Assembly: GCA_963580455.1 (NCBI GenBank)
Contig: OY756957.1
Span: forward strand, 873,001-937,000
DNA length: 64,000 nucleotides
DNA from: Euonymus europaeus
Lineage: Eukaryota > Streptophyta > Magnoliopsida > Celastrales > Celastraceae
Direction: 5' to 3'
Within the stretch, counting starts at the first letter, position 1. Each line of letters opens with the position of its first letter. The translations under genes were made by a program, and so were the position numbers. The notes under the pieces were generated by a model, which had not been told where the DNA came from, did not search any database, and was given only the letters and a program-made list of their open reading frames with translations. Shown in pieces: positions 23,204-34,896 of the stretch.

Positions 23204-26200
23204 ATGTACTCGATTCATCCGAGTTGCCTCAATCCTAAACCTCCTCTCTTCAGATATGCCCCGTCTGGAAGTCGCCGGAGAATCTATCCGGTGTGGATTT
23301 CGAGCTTTGCTGCGGCCTCAGCTCCGAGTTCGAGAACTGCGAGTCAATTGGAAAACAAGGGCCTCGTCCTACAGAACAAGTCAAGCAGTGCAATGGAGCA
23401 GCTCGACATAGAACGCGGAGTCTGCGTGCCGTTCCGGAAGTACACTCCTGAGACAGTATGACATCTAACTGTAAATCGCAGTTGAGGTTCTGTCCAAATT
23501 TGTTAAATTTCTCCATGGTTTCAGGTAAGGAAGAAAGTGTTGGAATCGAGAGGCGCTGTGTTATCACTGCTTCTACGTGGCGTGGAGATAGTGTGGAGCT
23601 TGGGATTGTATTGGTCCGCCTTGATGTATGATTATTTCGTCGGGAGGGATGAAGAGGTTGTTCCTTATCGAGCTCGACAGCTGAGGAACCTCTTGTGTGA
23701 TTTGGGGCCTTCGTTTATCAAAGCAGGCCAGGTCGGTCTTCTTAACGTAGATTCTCATCTTTTGTTGTAATTTGTAGTTTCTTTTCAATGTGATTAAGGA
23801 TTACTCTTGCTCTTAGGGTTTGCTCATATGAATTTACACATTCTGGTTTTTCTACGGGTTTTTCACATTGAAACTCAATTCAAATAGAATTTTATTATAG
23901 TTTAGTGACTGAGCAGGAAAATTTATGTCCAGCTTCTTTGCTGAACTTACCCAATTAAGCTCTGAAGTTGGAATGTTACTGATTAGTTCCCTTTGTTTCG
24001 GCAGGTTCTCGCCAACAGACCAGATATCATTAGAGAAGACTATATGAACGAGCTTTGCATTCTTCAGGATGATGTTCCTCCTTTCCCCAATCAGGCAAAA
24101 CACACTTTAAGTCGGTGTCTTATATTTCTTTTCCTAATTGAATTCCATTGTTAAACTAGCAAATCTTTTGATAGGTTGCATTCAACATAATCGAAGAGGA
24201 GTTGGGGCAACCCCTTGAAGCTGTGTTCAGCAAAATTTCGTCAAAAACAATAGCAGCTGCAAGCTTGGGCCAAGTTTATAAAGCTACCTTACGTGCTACT
24301 GGAGAAGATGTTGCAATTAAGGTTGTATTAGGCTTCTCAGAGCCTCTTATTGTTATAATTCATTGCTCAATAATTAATTAGGTTCCCAGAACCTCTGCTA
24401 TGACTCGTAGACTTGCTTACTTGCGCTTGACTTGAGCTCTGAAACTTGATAAAATTATGTTGTCATGAATATTATTTATTTATCTAGTACTCTCCTCCCT
24501 GTAGTCTTTGCCTGCTAAAATTATGAAGGCCTTCTCCTTTTGCTTCTGAAAGAATCTATTGTGGTTTCTAAACGTGAATGATAAAAAAATGCTGTCTACT
24601 TGCAGGTGCAAAGGCCTGAGATAGAACCCATTATCTATAGAGATCTTTTTCTCTTCAGAACTCTTGCGTCTTTCTTAAATGGCATCAGTCTACAGAAACT
24701 GGGGTGCAACGCCGAGTTGATAGTTGATGAATTTGGAGAGAAGCTTTTGGAGGAGCTTGATTATACATTGGTAAGTTTCAAGGCTTCTCATAATGTCCGT
24801 TTTTAATGCTTGAAACATAGTATCACAATGAGATGTCGCATTTTCTATGTGGTTTAATGTGCTGCTGTGCATTTGTGGCAGTCATAGTATATTAGTATTA
24901 AAATGGAATTTCTAGCCGAAGTATTGAATTGGATTTTCTTGCTGTGTCATACATTGATTTGTAGAGTTAAAATATTGTTTGGTCTGAAATTGTGGGCTGT
25001 TCTAACTCAGGAAGCAGGAAATATTGAAGATTTTTTGGAGAACTTCAAAGATGATCCCACTGTTAAAATTCCACGGGTTTACAGAAAGCTCTCTGGTTCA
25101 CATGTTTTAGTAATGGAATGGATAGACGGTATTCGGTGCACAGATCCACAGGTATATATGAAAAGATAGCTGATGTTCCTGTTATGAATCAACAAATTCT
25201 TTAATTGGTCCTCAAAAGAGATACTTGCGTGCGCTTATGCAACTCAGGCTATCAAGACTGCTGGCATTGATGTTGATGGGTTTTTAACAGTTGGAGTAAG
25301 TGCTGCCTTGCGGCAATTGCTGGAATTTGGGTTGTTTCATGGTGATCCTCATCCCGGAAATATTTTTGCTATGCGTGATGGTCGTATTGCATATGTCGAT
25401 TTTGGGAATGTTGCAGTTCTTAGTCAGGTGTGATATGTTTTTCAACGATATGCTGAACAAAAGCACAGCCAATCTTAGCTTGACGTAACAACAACTGAAA
25501 AGTGGTGTATCATTTCAAATTGTCATTGCTAGAAATAGATTTTATGGGGAGTAATAGAGTTGACATTCTTATGTTAATTTATCCTATTGATCATGTAGTA
25601 AACCCCAATTTCTTGGGATAAAGCTTTAATGATGATGGATTGTGCATGCTAACAAAGTGGTATCAAGTTATTTATAAGGGATATTGAGGCAGATTAGTGA
25701 TAAGTTTATGAAGTGTGTTACTAACTTATGTTCCTTGAGAAATTTAATTTATTGAGCTTGTATGCTGATCAGTTTTTCATTACTTTAGCAAAACAAGCAG
25801 ATTTTGATTGATGCGGTCGTTCATGCTGTAAATGAGGACTATGCCGAGATGGCAAATGACTTCACTAGGCTGGGTTTCTTGGCTCCGGGGACAGACGTCT
25901 CTCCTATAGTTCCAGCTTTAGAAGCAATCTGGCAGAATTCTGTTGGAAAAGGACTTGTTGATTTTAATTTCAGAATTGTTACAGGTGATTTCATGTCCCC
26001 TAAGCTACATTTATGTTACATTGAGATTACTAGCTTACTGTGTGATACGATATCCCACATCGGTAAGATCAGACTGTGAAGTGCAGTAGAAATTGTTGGC
26101 CTTTCCCTCATTAGTACCCAAGGTTTTCTAAGGGGGCTTGGCCCAATTGGACCCTGAGGGGTATGACTTCATTGGTCCTGCGGGGCCTTTGGAAAACAAC

Positions 26201-29200
26201 TTAGCCCATGTGTGGCCTTGGTGTGCTAGTGAGAGGTGTCTGGAGGGTCTGTATCTTATCAATGGTATCAAAGCGGCCCTTCCCGGTTGTGGGTATGGTA
26301 TGTCTGCCCAACCCTTGGGCCTCGCTTACGGAGTGGCCGACCCATGTGTGCTTCAGGTAGGCCGTGGGTGCTCGACCAATGTGGGCGTTGGTCTTCAAGG
26401 GGCGGGTATTGATACGATATCGCACATCGGTAAGATCAGACTGTGAAGTGTAGTAGATAAGTGCTAGCCCTTCCCTAATCAGTATCCAAGGTTTTTTTAA
26501 GGGGGCTTGGCCCAATTGGACCCTGAGGGGTATGGCTTCATTGGTCTTGCAGGGCCTTCGAAGAACAGCTCAGCCCATGTGTGGGCCGGGGTTGGGCCTT
26601 GGTGTGCTAGTGAGGGATGTTTGGAGGGTCTGTATCTTATCACTGTGCTATCTTAGGTGGGCCTACTGTATTCTGATATTATTTACTCCTATTCTTTCCT
26701 TTTTCCCTTGTTCTACATGATGAACTTGTGTGCTGGTAGATCTGGTAATATTCACATGTCAGAATTAATTAACAACCTGTATTAGTTTAAAATATGCAAC
26801 CAGACTTGCCCCTACATAATGGGATTAATAATGAAGGGGGTCTTGTATGCCTACTAAACTTCAGGGTTCTGGCTATAATTACTCCTATTAGTTTGTATGT
26901 TGTATAAATGTAATATTCATGAATCTTTTATATTACTTTTCATGCTCGCCGGAATTAAACTTTGATTTTCACACGCTGTAGGGAAATTTAATCAATTGGT
27001 TTACAATTATCCGATCCGTATACCAGAGAGGTTTTCTCTTGTTATCCGTTCTTTATTGACTCAAGAAGGCATCTGTTTTACCCTGCAGCCAGATTTTAAG
27101 TTTCTCGAGGTAAATATATTATCACCCTCATTATTTTCTTGTGGAAGTTATAGTTCCTTTCTTAACATGTTTATCAATACTTTACCCCAGCATGGGAAAC
27201 TTTGAGTTGTCATTTCTGTCACTGCAACTCTGCAAGACCATTATTGGCCCTTCTATACCCTGGTGTTGTGCTATCAAGATTTCAACATTCTTTAGGGAAT
27301 GATTGTATTAGCATGTGATCCAACAAACATTAGCACATCTTAAGATTTGCATTCTATGACTTCTATGTGATATGTACAATATGCTTCTCTCCTCTCTTTT
27401 TTTCTTTCGGATAAGCATACACAATATGCTTCAATGTCAATGATCAATCTCCACAAAGAATAAAGATTTATACCAAAAGAGCATATTGTGGGGGTTCCTT
27501 GGTTCAGACAGAAGAATCATTTTGAGCTCTAATAATATATTAAGTCTCTTATTTGGGTATTTAGTTTCTGATGTATCTACTATTTACTTTCATATAAACT
27601 TACTGATAAGAAAATATTCACAACCAGGTTGCCTATCCATATGTAGCAAAGCGGCTCTTGACAGACCCAAATCCAGCTCTTCGTGAACGCCTCATTCAGG
27701 TAAACCCAAAACCTCTCAAAGCACTTATTTGTTCTGTTGAGGCTTATGCTGAGTTTGAGAAAATATTTATCACACAACGAAATCTAAATGAAGTTATAGG
27801 CTCTGTGAAAATATTGTAAGTCCGGAGAGCATTGCACTGATGGAAAGTAAATGTTATATGCGGCAGAGTCTTTTGGTCATTATTTTGTATTGGTACTTCA
27901 TGATAATCATCTCATTGGGACCATATTATCATGCTTATCTAGTTGAGATTATACTAACTAGCTATGCAAAAGATCATTCTAATTTGCTCCATGTGGTGAT
28001 ACTTGATTTGTATGTGGACTTGAAGGACATTGTAAAAAGGGATGCCTGAGCAAGTCATTCTCATACTCCTTAAAAAAATAAAAGCCGTTTGCATGTTTTT
28101 GTTTGGTTAACGTTCAGCATATCTCGAGGTGCAATTTGAGTAGTTATACTATTCCTATGATGCTTAATTATCTTGATATGAAGACATTAATAATCAAGCA
28201 CACTCTATTAACCTTATAAGACGTCCTAGTTCTCCAATTAAGAAGCTCACATCATAATACATGTTTCTCAAATCATATTCCTTATTTGCTTCCTTTGTCA
28301 GGTCCTCTTCAAAGACGGTATTTTCCAGTGGAAACGCCTTGAAAATCTTATTGTCCTTGCCAAAGAAAATGTGTCCAAAATGAGCAGCAACCCCGCGTTG
28401 CAAGTAAAGAACAGGTACGCATGTTTCATGTTTGTCTCGCCCAGTTGCTTATTTTGATGTATGTTCTGCTAAGTGTTTTAATGGCCAAAATGTATATCAG
28501 GCAAACTTCAAGAAACTGGCAGCTTGAGAGAAAGCTGGACCTGACAGACACTATTAAGGATGGTGCTCGCCTTTTTTTTGTCGATGAGGGGATCCGCAGA
28601 CAACTTCTTCTTGCCTTGACTGAAGACTCAAAGCTTCACATTCAAGAGGTTTGTGTACAGAGTTGTTGCAATAACTGCACTACTTTCATTCATTGAGTGC
28701 TGAAATGCCAGTGTTTGTTGCCGTAGCTTGTAGATGTGTATCGACTGGTTGAAGACCAAATAGATCTCCCTTCGGTAGCCAGAGAAGTTGTACAAGGTAA
28801 AGATCCTTTGAAAGGTTGCTGGTTTTAAGGCAAATATGTTATGTTCATCAATTGGTGCAATTCTCCTTTCATTATGATTTCAACCCTTCATTTCACTGTT
28901 TCAACTACTTTTCCCATCTTCTCAGTTCTTTCTTTATCAGGTAAACTTCTTGTTCTATTTCTTGTACAAACTCTAGGATAATTTCTAGCCTTTGTTATAA
29001 ATTCCACACCCCCACATATCAACAATATTGTCCGTTTTAGGTTGTCCGGTTCACAGGATACATCGGGTCCATATATGGGTTGTCCGGTTCACATGGATAC
29101 AACGGGCTCGCACGGCTTTGTTCCTCCTCAAGTGTAGCAAGTGGGCTTGGGCCCAACTCACCACACAAGGGAAAAGGCCTTGTTGTTAGTGGAAGTGGGT

Positions 29201-29821
29201 CTTCTCCCTAATAAAGGAAGTTTACCTCCCACATCTTACCGATGTGGGAGTTCTAACACTCCCCCGCACTTGTGGGCTGGGTTATACCACAGACCCAACA
29301 AGTGGAGTAGAGGTCATACCCAAGTAACTGGACCGAGCAACCTGCTCCGATAACATGTTATAAATTCCACACCCCCACATATCAACAATATTGTCCGCTT
29401 TAGGTTGTCCGGTTCACAGGATACATCGGGTCCATATATGGGTTGTCCGGTTCACATGGATACAACGGGCGCGCACGGCTTTGTTCCTCCTCAAGTGTAG
29501 CAAGTGGGCTTGGGCCCAACTCACCACACAAGGGAAAAGGCCTTGTTGTTAGTGGAAGTGGGTCTTCTCCCTAATAAAGAGAGTTTACCTCCCACATCTT
29601 ACCGATGTGGGAGTTTTAACAGCCTTGTTTTTTCTCTTAAACTCTCTTCTAAATCGAAACTGGTGGAAACATCTACTATGTAACGTTAGCAAAGCGACCC
29701 GTATCTTATAATTATCCCAATGCTTGTCATTTGCTTCTCACTATTGTATTTTGCAGACTTTCCAGCTGTTGTCCGGGATATCATGCTTTCCTGGAGCAAT
29801 TCAGTCTTATCTGACAGATGA
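23204..29821 (+). CDS. ABC1K1: ABC1K (ADCK/UbiB-family) atypical kinase, plastid, ABC1K1/PGR6-like
   Basis: UbiB-type atypical kinase; plastid members act at plastoglobules in prenylquinone and photosynthetic homeostasis. Fourteen exons: 23204-23455, 23525-23731, 24005-24094, 24175-24321, 24606-24770, 25011-25151, 25248-25427, 25789-25984, 26982-27109, 27628-27699, 28302-28414, 28501-28648, 28727-28796, 29757-29821, giving 657 residues. The first ~60 residues are Ser/Arg/Pro-rich, like a transit peptide. Family signatures: GPSFIKAGQ (KxGQ), AAASLGQVYKA (Ala-rich nucleotide loop), VAIK, MEWIDGIRC, FHGDPHPGNIF (catalytic) and YVDFGN (metal). The C-terminus reads VRDIMLSWSNSVLSDR. Intron 3 uses a GC donor (24095). 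Introns 8 and 13 each hold a complete TRIM. I assign ABC1K1 (At4g31390) because of its neighbours; ABC1K6-type paralogues cannot be excluded from sequence alone. Confidence 0.93.
26038..26647 (+). mobile_element. Complete TRIM retrotransposon with 5-bp target duplication (intron 8)
   Basis: Two direct terminal repeats, 26043-26261 (219 bp) and 26410-26642 (233 bp), each beginning TGATACGATATC and ending TATCTTATCA (TGATA...TATCA). One base after the first LTR is TGGTATCAAAGC (26263-26274), a near match to the initiator-tRNA-Met primer site. A purine run AAGGGGCGGG precedes the second LTR. The flanks are the 5-bp repeat CTGTG at 26038-26042 and 26643-26647. The interior is about 148 bp and non-coding. 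The LTRs differ by several indels, so it is older than the TRIM at 28993. Same orientation as the host gene. Confidence 0.93.
28988..29626 (-). mobile_element. Complete TRIM retrotransposon with 5-bp target duplication (intron 13)
   Basis: Two 266-bp direct repeats, 28993-29258 and 29356-29621. On the reverse strand they begin TGTTA(G/A)AACTCCCACATC and end TATAACA. The interior is 97 bp. On the reverse strand, the sequence after the 5' LTR reads TTATCGGAGCAGG, a degenerate Met-tRNA primer site, and GTGCGGGGGAG just before the other LTR is the polypurine tract. GCCTT flanks both sides (28988-28992 and 29622-29626). The two LTRs differ at about five sites, so insertion is recent. Opposite orientation to the host gene. 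It lacks 5S rRNA-like sequence, so it is not Cassandra. Confidence 0.93.
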
Positions 29822-30231
29822 TGATTTGATATGGGTGAGCATGATGAAAATCTCACCTTTTTTTTCCCGATTAGTGGGGAGTCTTCTTTTCAAGTTCTAA
29901 ATGCCAGTTGATGTTATAGTCAATAACATTTCATACAACCATATGTATAGAAACCAATTTTGGATAATGTAGATTAATGATTTAGCAAAGGATGACTCCC
30001 ATGACTGTCTATTGAAACCACAGGACCTAACAATCCTCATCGTAGGATTCCGCATTGGCAATCTTGAGGACCGTCGGATTTCATTGCAGTCAATTTATGT
30101 TATCATGTGAAAAATGGGTATTGATCCCTATCGTGAAACTGAATCGTAAGGACTCTTTTGGAGCAGAAGAGCTTTAAATTCGTCTCTGTATCTACTACTT
30201 CTACTTCAGTACTTGTACTGGGAGTGCAAAG
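29822..30231. other. 3' flank of the ABC1K gene
   Basis: Probable 3' UTR and terminator region of the kinase gene; no coding signal. The hAT-like GC-rich region begins directly after. Confidence 0.5.
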
Positions 30232-31163
30232 TAGTATTGTACATCGGGTCGGGTCCCGGGAAATCGGGCCGGGTATGACCCTACCCGATGTTTTTTAGGA
30301 GGGTCCAGACCCGCCCGATTGCCCGTTAATCACCTCCGGGCAATCGGGTCCCAGGTTTATTGGGTCGGGTAACCGGGTTACCCGGTAGATTTTTGCAGTG
30401 CCAGTGTGGTACATTGCAAACTCAGATTGCACAGTCTCATGATTTTTTGTGATATGTATTTATGTTTTAAAAATAGCATTGCTATTAACTATTAAGACAC
30501 AAAAGCTGTGCCACTTATAGTTTCTTTGCCCGGTGTACATCACTGGTAATAAGTTTGCAAAATATGAATTGGCATTTGGCAGTGGCTCAGTGCCACTGTG
30601 TTTGCACTACTAGCAAAATTGGCCATTGAATTGCCACTGTGTTTGCCACGAATTCCCCAGTAAAAGGAAAAATACAATGTTCTATAACCGTGCTTCATTG
30701 CTTCTCAGTTCAGTAGTTCCTAATACAAGTCAAATAGGAACAACTAACTGCCTATCTACAAGAAAAGATCTACAAGCTAAGAACTGAGCAAATTATTCCT
30801 CACAATAGCTTATAGAGTGAAAGTAGCACTTGAGCAATTCGGCAGACTCACTAGGTTGAAGAAACTCCACTACCGACCGAAAAAGAGAGTAGACGAAGCT
30901 AACTGGTGATGGTGGGCACCGGTGATGGCTGAGATTGAGATGCGATTGGCGACAGTGGCGAGAGAGAACCCTAGATTAAAAACTGCGAAAGTAGAAAGAT
31001 AGAAAAAGAATCATAGAAAAAACAAAAATGAATTATGAAAAAGAAGAATTGGGAGTTTTCCGAGTAACCGGGTTATCCGAAAATTATTCAAATTAAAATC
31101 CGAAACCCGGTCCGGGTCGGGTTTGCAGGTTGGTCCGGGTTTGTTTGCCCGGTGTACAGCACT
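30232..31163. mobile_element. hAT-like non-autonomous repeat(s) with GGGTCGGG subterminal motifs
   Basis: The left end reads TAGTATTGTACATCGGGTCG. The reverse complement of the right end (near 31163) reads TAGTGCTGTACACCGGGCAA, so the ends are imperfect inverted repeats. Both ends are followed by many CGGGTCGGG / ACCCGG motifs, a known style of plant hAT derivatives. A second right-end-like sequence, TTTGCCCGGTGTACATCACT, occurs at about 30525-30545, so this may be two elements or one nested in another. The possible 8-bp duplications (GTGCAAAG / CTGTAAAG) match at only six of eight positions. No transposase. Confidence 0.55.
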
Positions 31164-31492
31164 AGTACTGTAAAGTGAAACGTTGTCGCTGAGAGTCCAT
31201 AATATTCTAATCAGAAGTGGGCTTAAATGGGAATGAGCCCATTATGCTAAGCTAGTGGCCAAGAGTCTAGCAGGACACAACCCAAGCCGAGCCTTTAACG
31301 GGCCTCCTGTGAGTAGGTTAGGGACAGCTCGGTCCACAAACGTAACAAGACTCGTATACTTAAGGAACATCTCCGCCGACACCGACGCAAAGCTCATTTC
31401 CTTTTTCGGCTTCTTTATGGTTGGTGTTTTGTTGACGACACAAATCGAAATTATACTAAAGTCGAATTCCGGTAATCAGACGAGGAACAAAG

Positions 31493-34065
31493 ATGGCAGG
31501 ACTGAAGTGCAATTCCTGCCAGAAGGAATTCGAGGACGGTGCAGAGTATAAGCTCCATTACAAGTCTGATTGGCACCGCTACAATCTCAAGCGGAAGGTT
31601 CTTCTATCATCCTACGTGTCTTTTAGCTTTGTTTATGTTGTTTCGATTTTAGGGGTTTTCTGTTTTCCTTGAGGGATTTAATGTCAACGTCTTATTATGC
31701 TTCGGTATTCGATTTATTTTTCATGGCTGATTGGAGTTGTCCACTATATTTTCTAGGGTTTAATTTTCTTCTGATGGAAGATGCACGTTTTGTTATAATT
31801 CGACACTGATATTTATTGATACTTGCAGGTAGATTTGTTAATTGGGTTTTGGGAAGTAAAGTTTTGAAAGCTTTATTCAGTAATGGTTGTTTTTGTGTCA
31901 ATGTCTTGGTGAGACGGTGCTGAGCATAATTCCAAGTGTAAAAGTTTAAAATAATGGAATTAATCAGTATTACTGTGTTCTCGTTTCCGTTAGTGTATTA
32001 TTGGTATGCTTTACCCGGGCAAGGGATAGTAAGATAGAGTTCCGGGCAGGAGAGTTACAATCTGGTACATATCTAGTTTGGGTTTATGTCTAGAATGACA
32101 TATTTCGGAAGGAATTTTTGCTGTCTGGTTGTACACTTGTAGGGCTTGTGAATTTATTTGGAAGCTAATGGAGTGTAGCTTCGTGTTTAAGTACTACTTA
32201 GTAGTTACTGCAGCATCTTCAATTCTTCATGTTCAAGTACTTCTTACTGTTGCTTTGTCGTAGGATGTTGTTCACTTGTTCTAGGAGTCTATTACTCTAG
32301 TATAAGTTTTTTCCCTATTTTTTCAAACTATTGTTCTTTTGTGTTGAAAATAGTAATCGACTAGAAAAATAATTTGATCCAGATTCGTACGGAACTTTCT
32401 CTCACTTTTTAATGAAATCAGGTAGCTGGGGTTCCAGGTGTCACAGAAGCACTATTTCAAGCAAGACTATCTGCGTTTGTTCAGGAGAAAAATAAGTTGG
32501 AAGAAACCCCCATGCTTTACAGCTGCAGCTTGTGTCGAAAGGGTTATAAAAGCGCCAAGGCTCATACTCAACATCTTCAATCAAGAAGCCATGTTATGCG
32601 GGCATCTCAAGGATCAGATCATCAAGAAGAAAAGGTAGTCATTAAGCCACTTCCTAGCCTTGCTGTGAACAGGCCACCAGTGAAGAAGGAGATGGAAAAA
32701 GAAGAAAGTGAAGAAAGTGAGTGGGAGGAGGTTGATTCAGAGGAAGACTCGGTTGAAGCCTCAAGTTCATTAACTAATTTGAACATGAATGAGGTTGCTT
32801 TTGATGACGGTAGGGATGAGGAGGAGGATGACTATGTTGACATTGAGAATGAGTTGGATCCATCATGCTGCTTCATGTGCGATCACGAACATGATACCAT
32901 AGAGAGTTGTATGGTCCACATGAATAAGCATCATGGCTTCTTCATTCCTGATGTTGAATATTTGAAAGATCCAAAAGGCCTCCTTACTTATCTTGGTCTC
33001 AAGGTACTGAATACCTATTAATGTTTCGAGGCATAAAGTAATCTTTTTTTATATTCATTAGAAGTAACGTCTCTTCCTTTTGTACTGTCTACCAGGTGAG
33101 GAGGGATCTCATGTGCTTGTACTGCAATGATCGGTGCCTGCCTTTTAACAGCTTAGAAGCGGTTAGGAAACATATGGCTGCAAAGAGTCATTGCAAAGTA
33201 CACTTTGGTGATGGTGATGAGGAAGAAGAAGCTGAACTGGAGGAATTTTATGATTATAGCTGCAGGTATTTAGCGTGACTGCTAATTCAATCTCTAGTAA
33301 ATATCATTTTTAAAATCTTATTTGATCGGTAATTTGGTAGTAGTATTATCATCGCGTAACAAACTCTGACTTTCCGATCGTTCAGGTTTTTAGCATAGTT
33401 GTCCAGTTTAAGTTTCTTTTGGTACCAGTCGTAAATGTATATTTGGTTGTGCACCTTCTTTGTTCCCCTTCTATAATTCTCTTTGCATTGAAAAATTAAT
33501 GGTAAATGACTAAACGTGTATAATGGTCTATGTTTGGTTGATACATCTGTACTTTCTTTTCTCCATAAGCAGTTATGTAGATGAAGCTGGCCAACAGCTG
33601 GTCTCATCAGGTGATATTGACGACACTGTAGAATTGGGTCATGGTGGGGCTGAGCTTGTCATAACCAGAAGATTCAATGACAAAGTTTCAACTAAAGCAC
33701 TTGGTTCGCGGGAGTTTTTGCGATATTATCGTCAGAAACCAAAGCCAGCACCAGCAAATCAGCTGGCTATAACAGCTGCTGTGGCGGCAAGGTTTTATCT
33801 CCAAAACACCACACTTAAAAAAAAGGGTTTTTCTTTCACTTTAGTTTCTTTGTTTTTGCAAAAACCAAAGGAATAATAATAGATGTTGTTTTGTGTGATC
33901 TTCAGGTACAGGAGCATGGGAGTGGTAACTGTGCAGTCAAGAGAGCAAATTGTGAGGATGAAGGTGATGAAGCAGATGAACAGATCAGGGGTGGAGGCCA
34001 TGCGGTCGAAGATTGGAATGAAGAGCAATGTTATCCGGAACCTGCCCAACAATGTCCCGTATTAG
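31493..34065 (+). CDS. REI1: Cytoplasmic 60S subunit biogenesis factor REI1 (ZNF622-like)
   Basis: C2H2 zinc-finger protein that acts late in cytoplasmic maturation of the 60S ribosomal subunit. Five exons: 31493-31597, 32422-33003, 33096-33265, 33573-33791, 33906-34065, giving 411 residues. The first finger is C6-x2-C9...H22-x5-H28 (U1-like, ending WHRYNLKRK). The second is YSCSLCRKGYKS...HLQSRSH. A long acidic linker follows (EESEESEWEEVDSEED, DEEEDDYVD). The third is CCFMCDHEH...MNKHHGFF and the fourth MCLYCNDRC...HMAAKSHCK. After these come SREFLRYYRQKPKP and the end IRNLPNNVPY. This layout and length match plant REI1. It sits between the ABC1K gene and KAKU4, all on the same strand. Intact. 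Confidence 0.95.
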
Positions 34066-34819
34066 TCGTAATTCGTAAATCGTAATTGTGGTTGTTTTTC
34101 CCTGCAGTAAGAGGATTTGAATGTCCCATGTTACTCCTTCTCTGAATTTCAGTATAAGCATTTGTAAGTCCTCAGTCAATGTACCATGTAGATATGGCAT
34201 GGCATATGATGTTGTTTCTTTGATTTGCAAGCAACTACACTTGTTTAAGAATAAAGGTCGATAAATTCTCTTTTCAAGACAGTGTGGGAGAAATAGTCAA
34301 ATTATTGAACTTGATTTTCTTTACAAACTCACAATATAAGATTATTTGCAATAACTATTTCAGTATCTTTTGTTTCTCCATGTATCTAGAAATCACATAA
34401 CGGAACTCAAAGTACGTTGGGTTGGGCGTGAGGGAGCTTATAAGTTCAGCTTATGAGCAAACAGTTTCATACTCTCAATTAAACGCTGCAAACTATTATA
34501 TTTAAATATTTTAACGAGTTATTTTATTATTAAAGAAAAGGAATTATGCCGTCAAATCAAAATTATATATTTTAACTTTTATATAGATATTCGTTACTTA
34601 CTTAAAACAAAAATCATAAAACAAAAAAGTTACATAATTTGTGGTCATCATTATATATATACATCTTGCCATCTTGATTTGGGTGAAGCACCGAGTTTTG
34701 ATCGATTAAAAGATAAATAATTTATAATAAAAAAATCCATTATATTCCAGACAGAATTGGCCACGTCATCGACAAAGCAAATAATATAAAGAACAGACCT
34801 CAAATCTGGAATCACAACG

Positions 34820-34822
<3 letters not shown>
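34066..34822. other. Spacer between REI1 and KAKU4
   Basis: 3' flank of REI1 and promoter of KAKU4, AT-rich around 34490-34650. No gene or known repeat identified. Confidence 0.5.

Positions 34823-34857
<35 letters not shown>
34823..34857. repeat. (CT)n tract in KAKU4 5' leader
   Basis: About 17 uninterrupted CT units ending 39 bases before the KAKU4 ATG. Such pyrimidine tracts in plant 5' leaders are GAGA-type motifs that BBR/BPC factors can bind; a role here is inferred. Confidence 0.9.
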
Positions 34858-34860
<3 letters not shown>

Positions 34861-34896
34861 TTTCAAAAACTCGAGCGTGCCTCCGCAACGATCTTC

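Noticed and set aside
28993..29621. Cassandra-type TRIM
   Set aside because: The CCCACATCGG start is shared, but no 5S rRNA-like promoter region is present in the LTRs.
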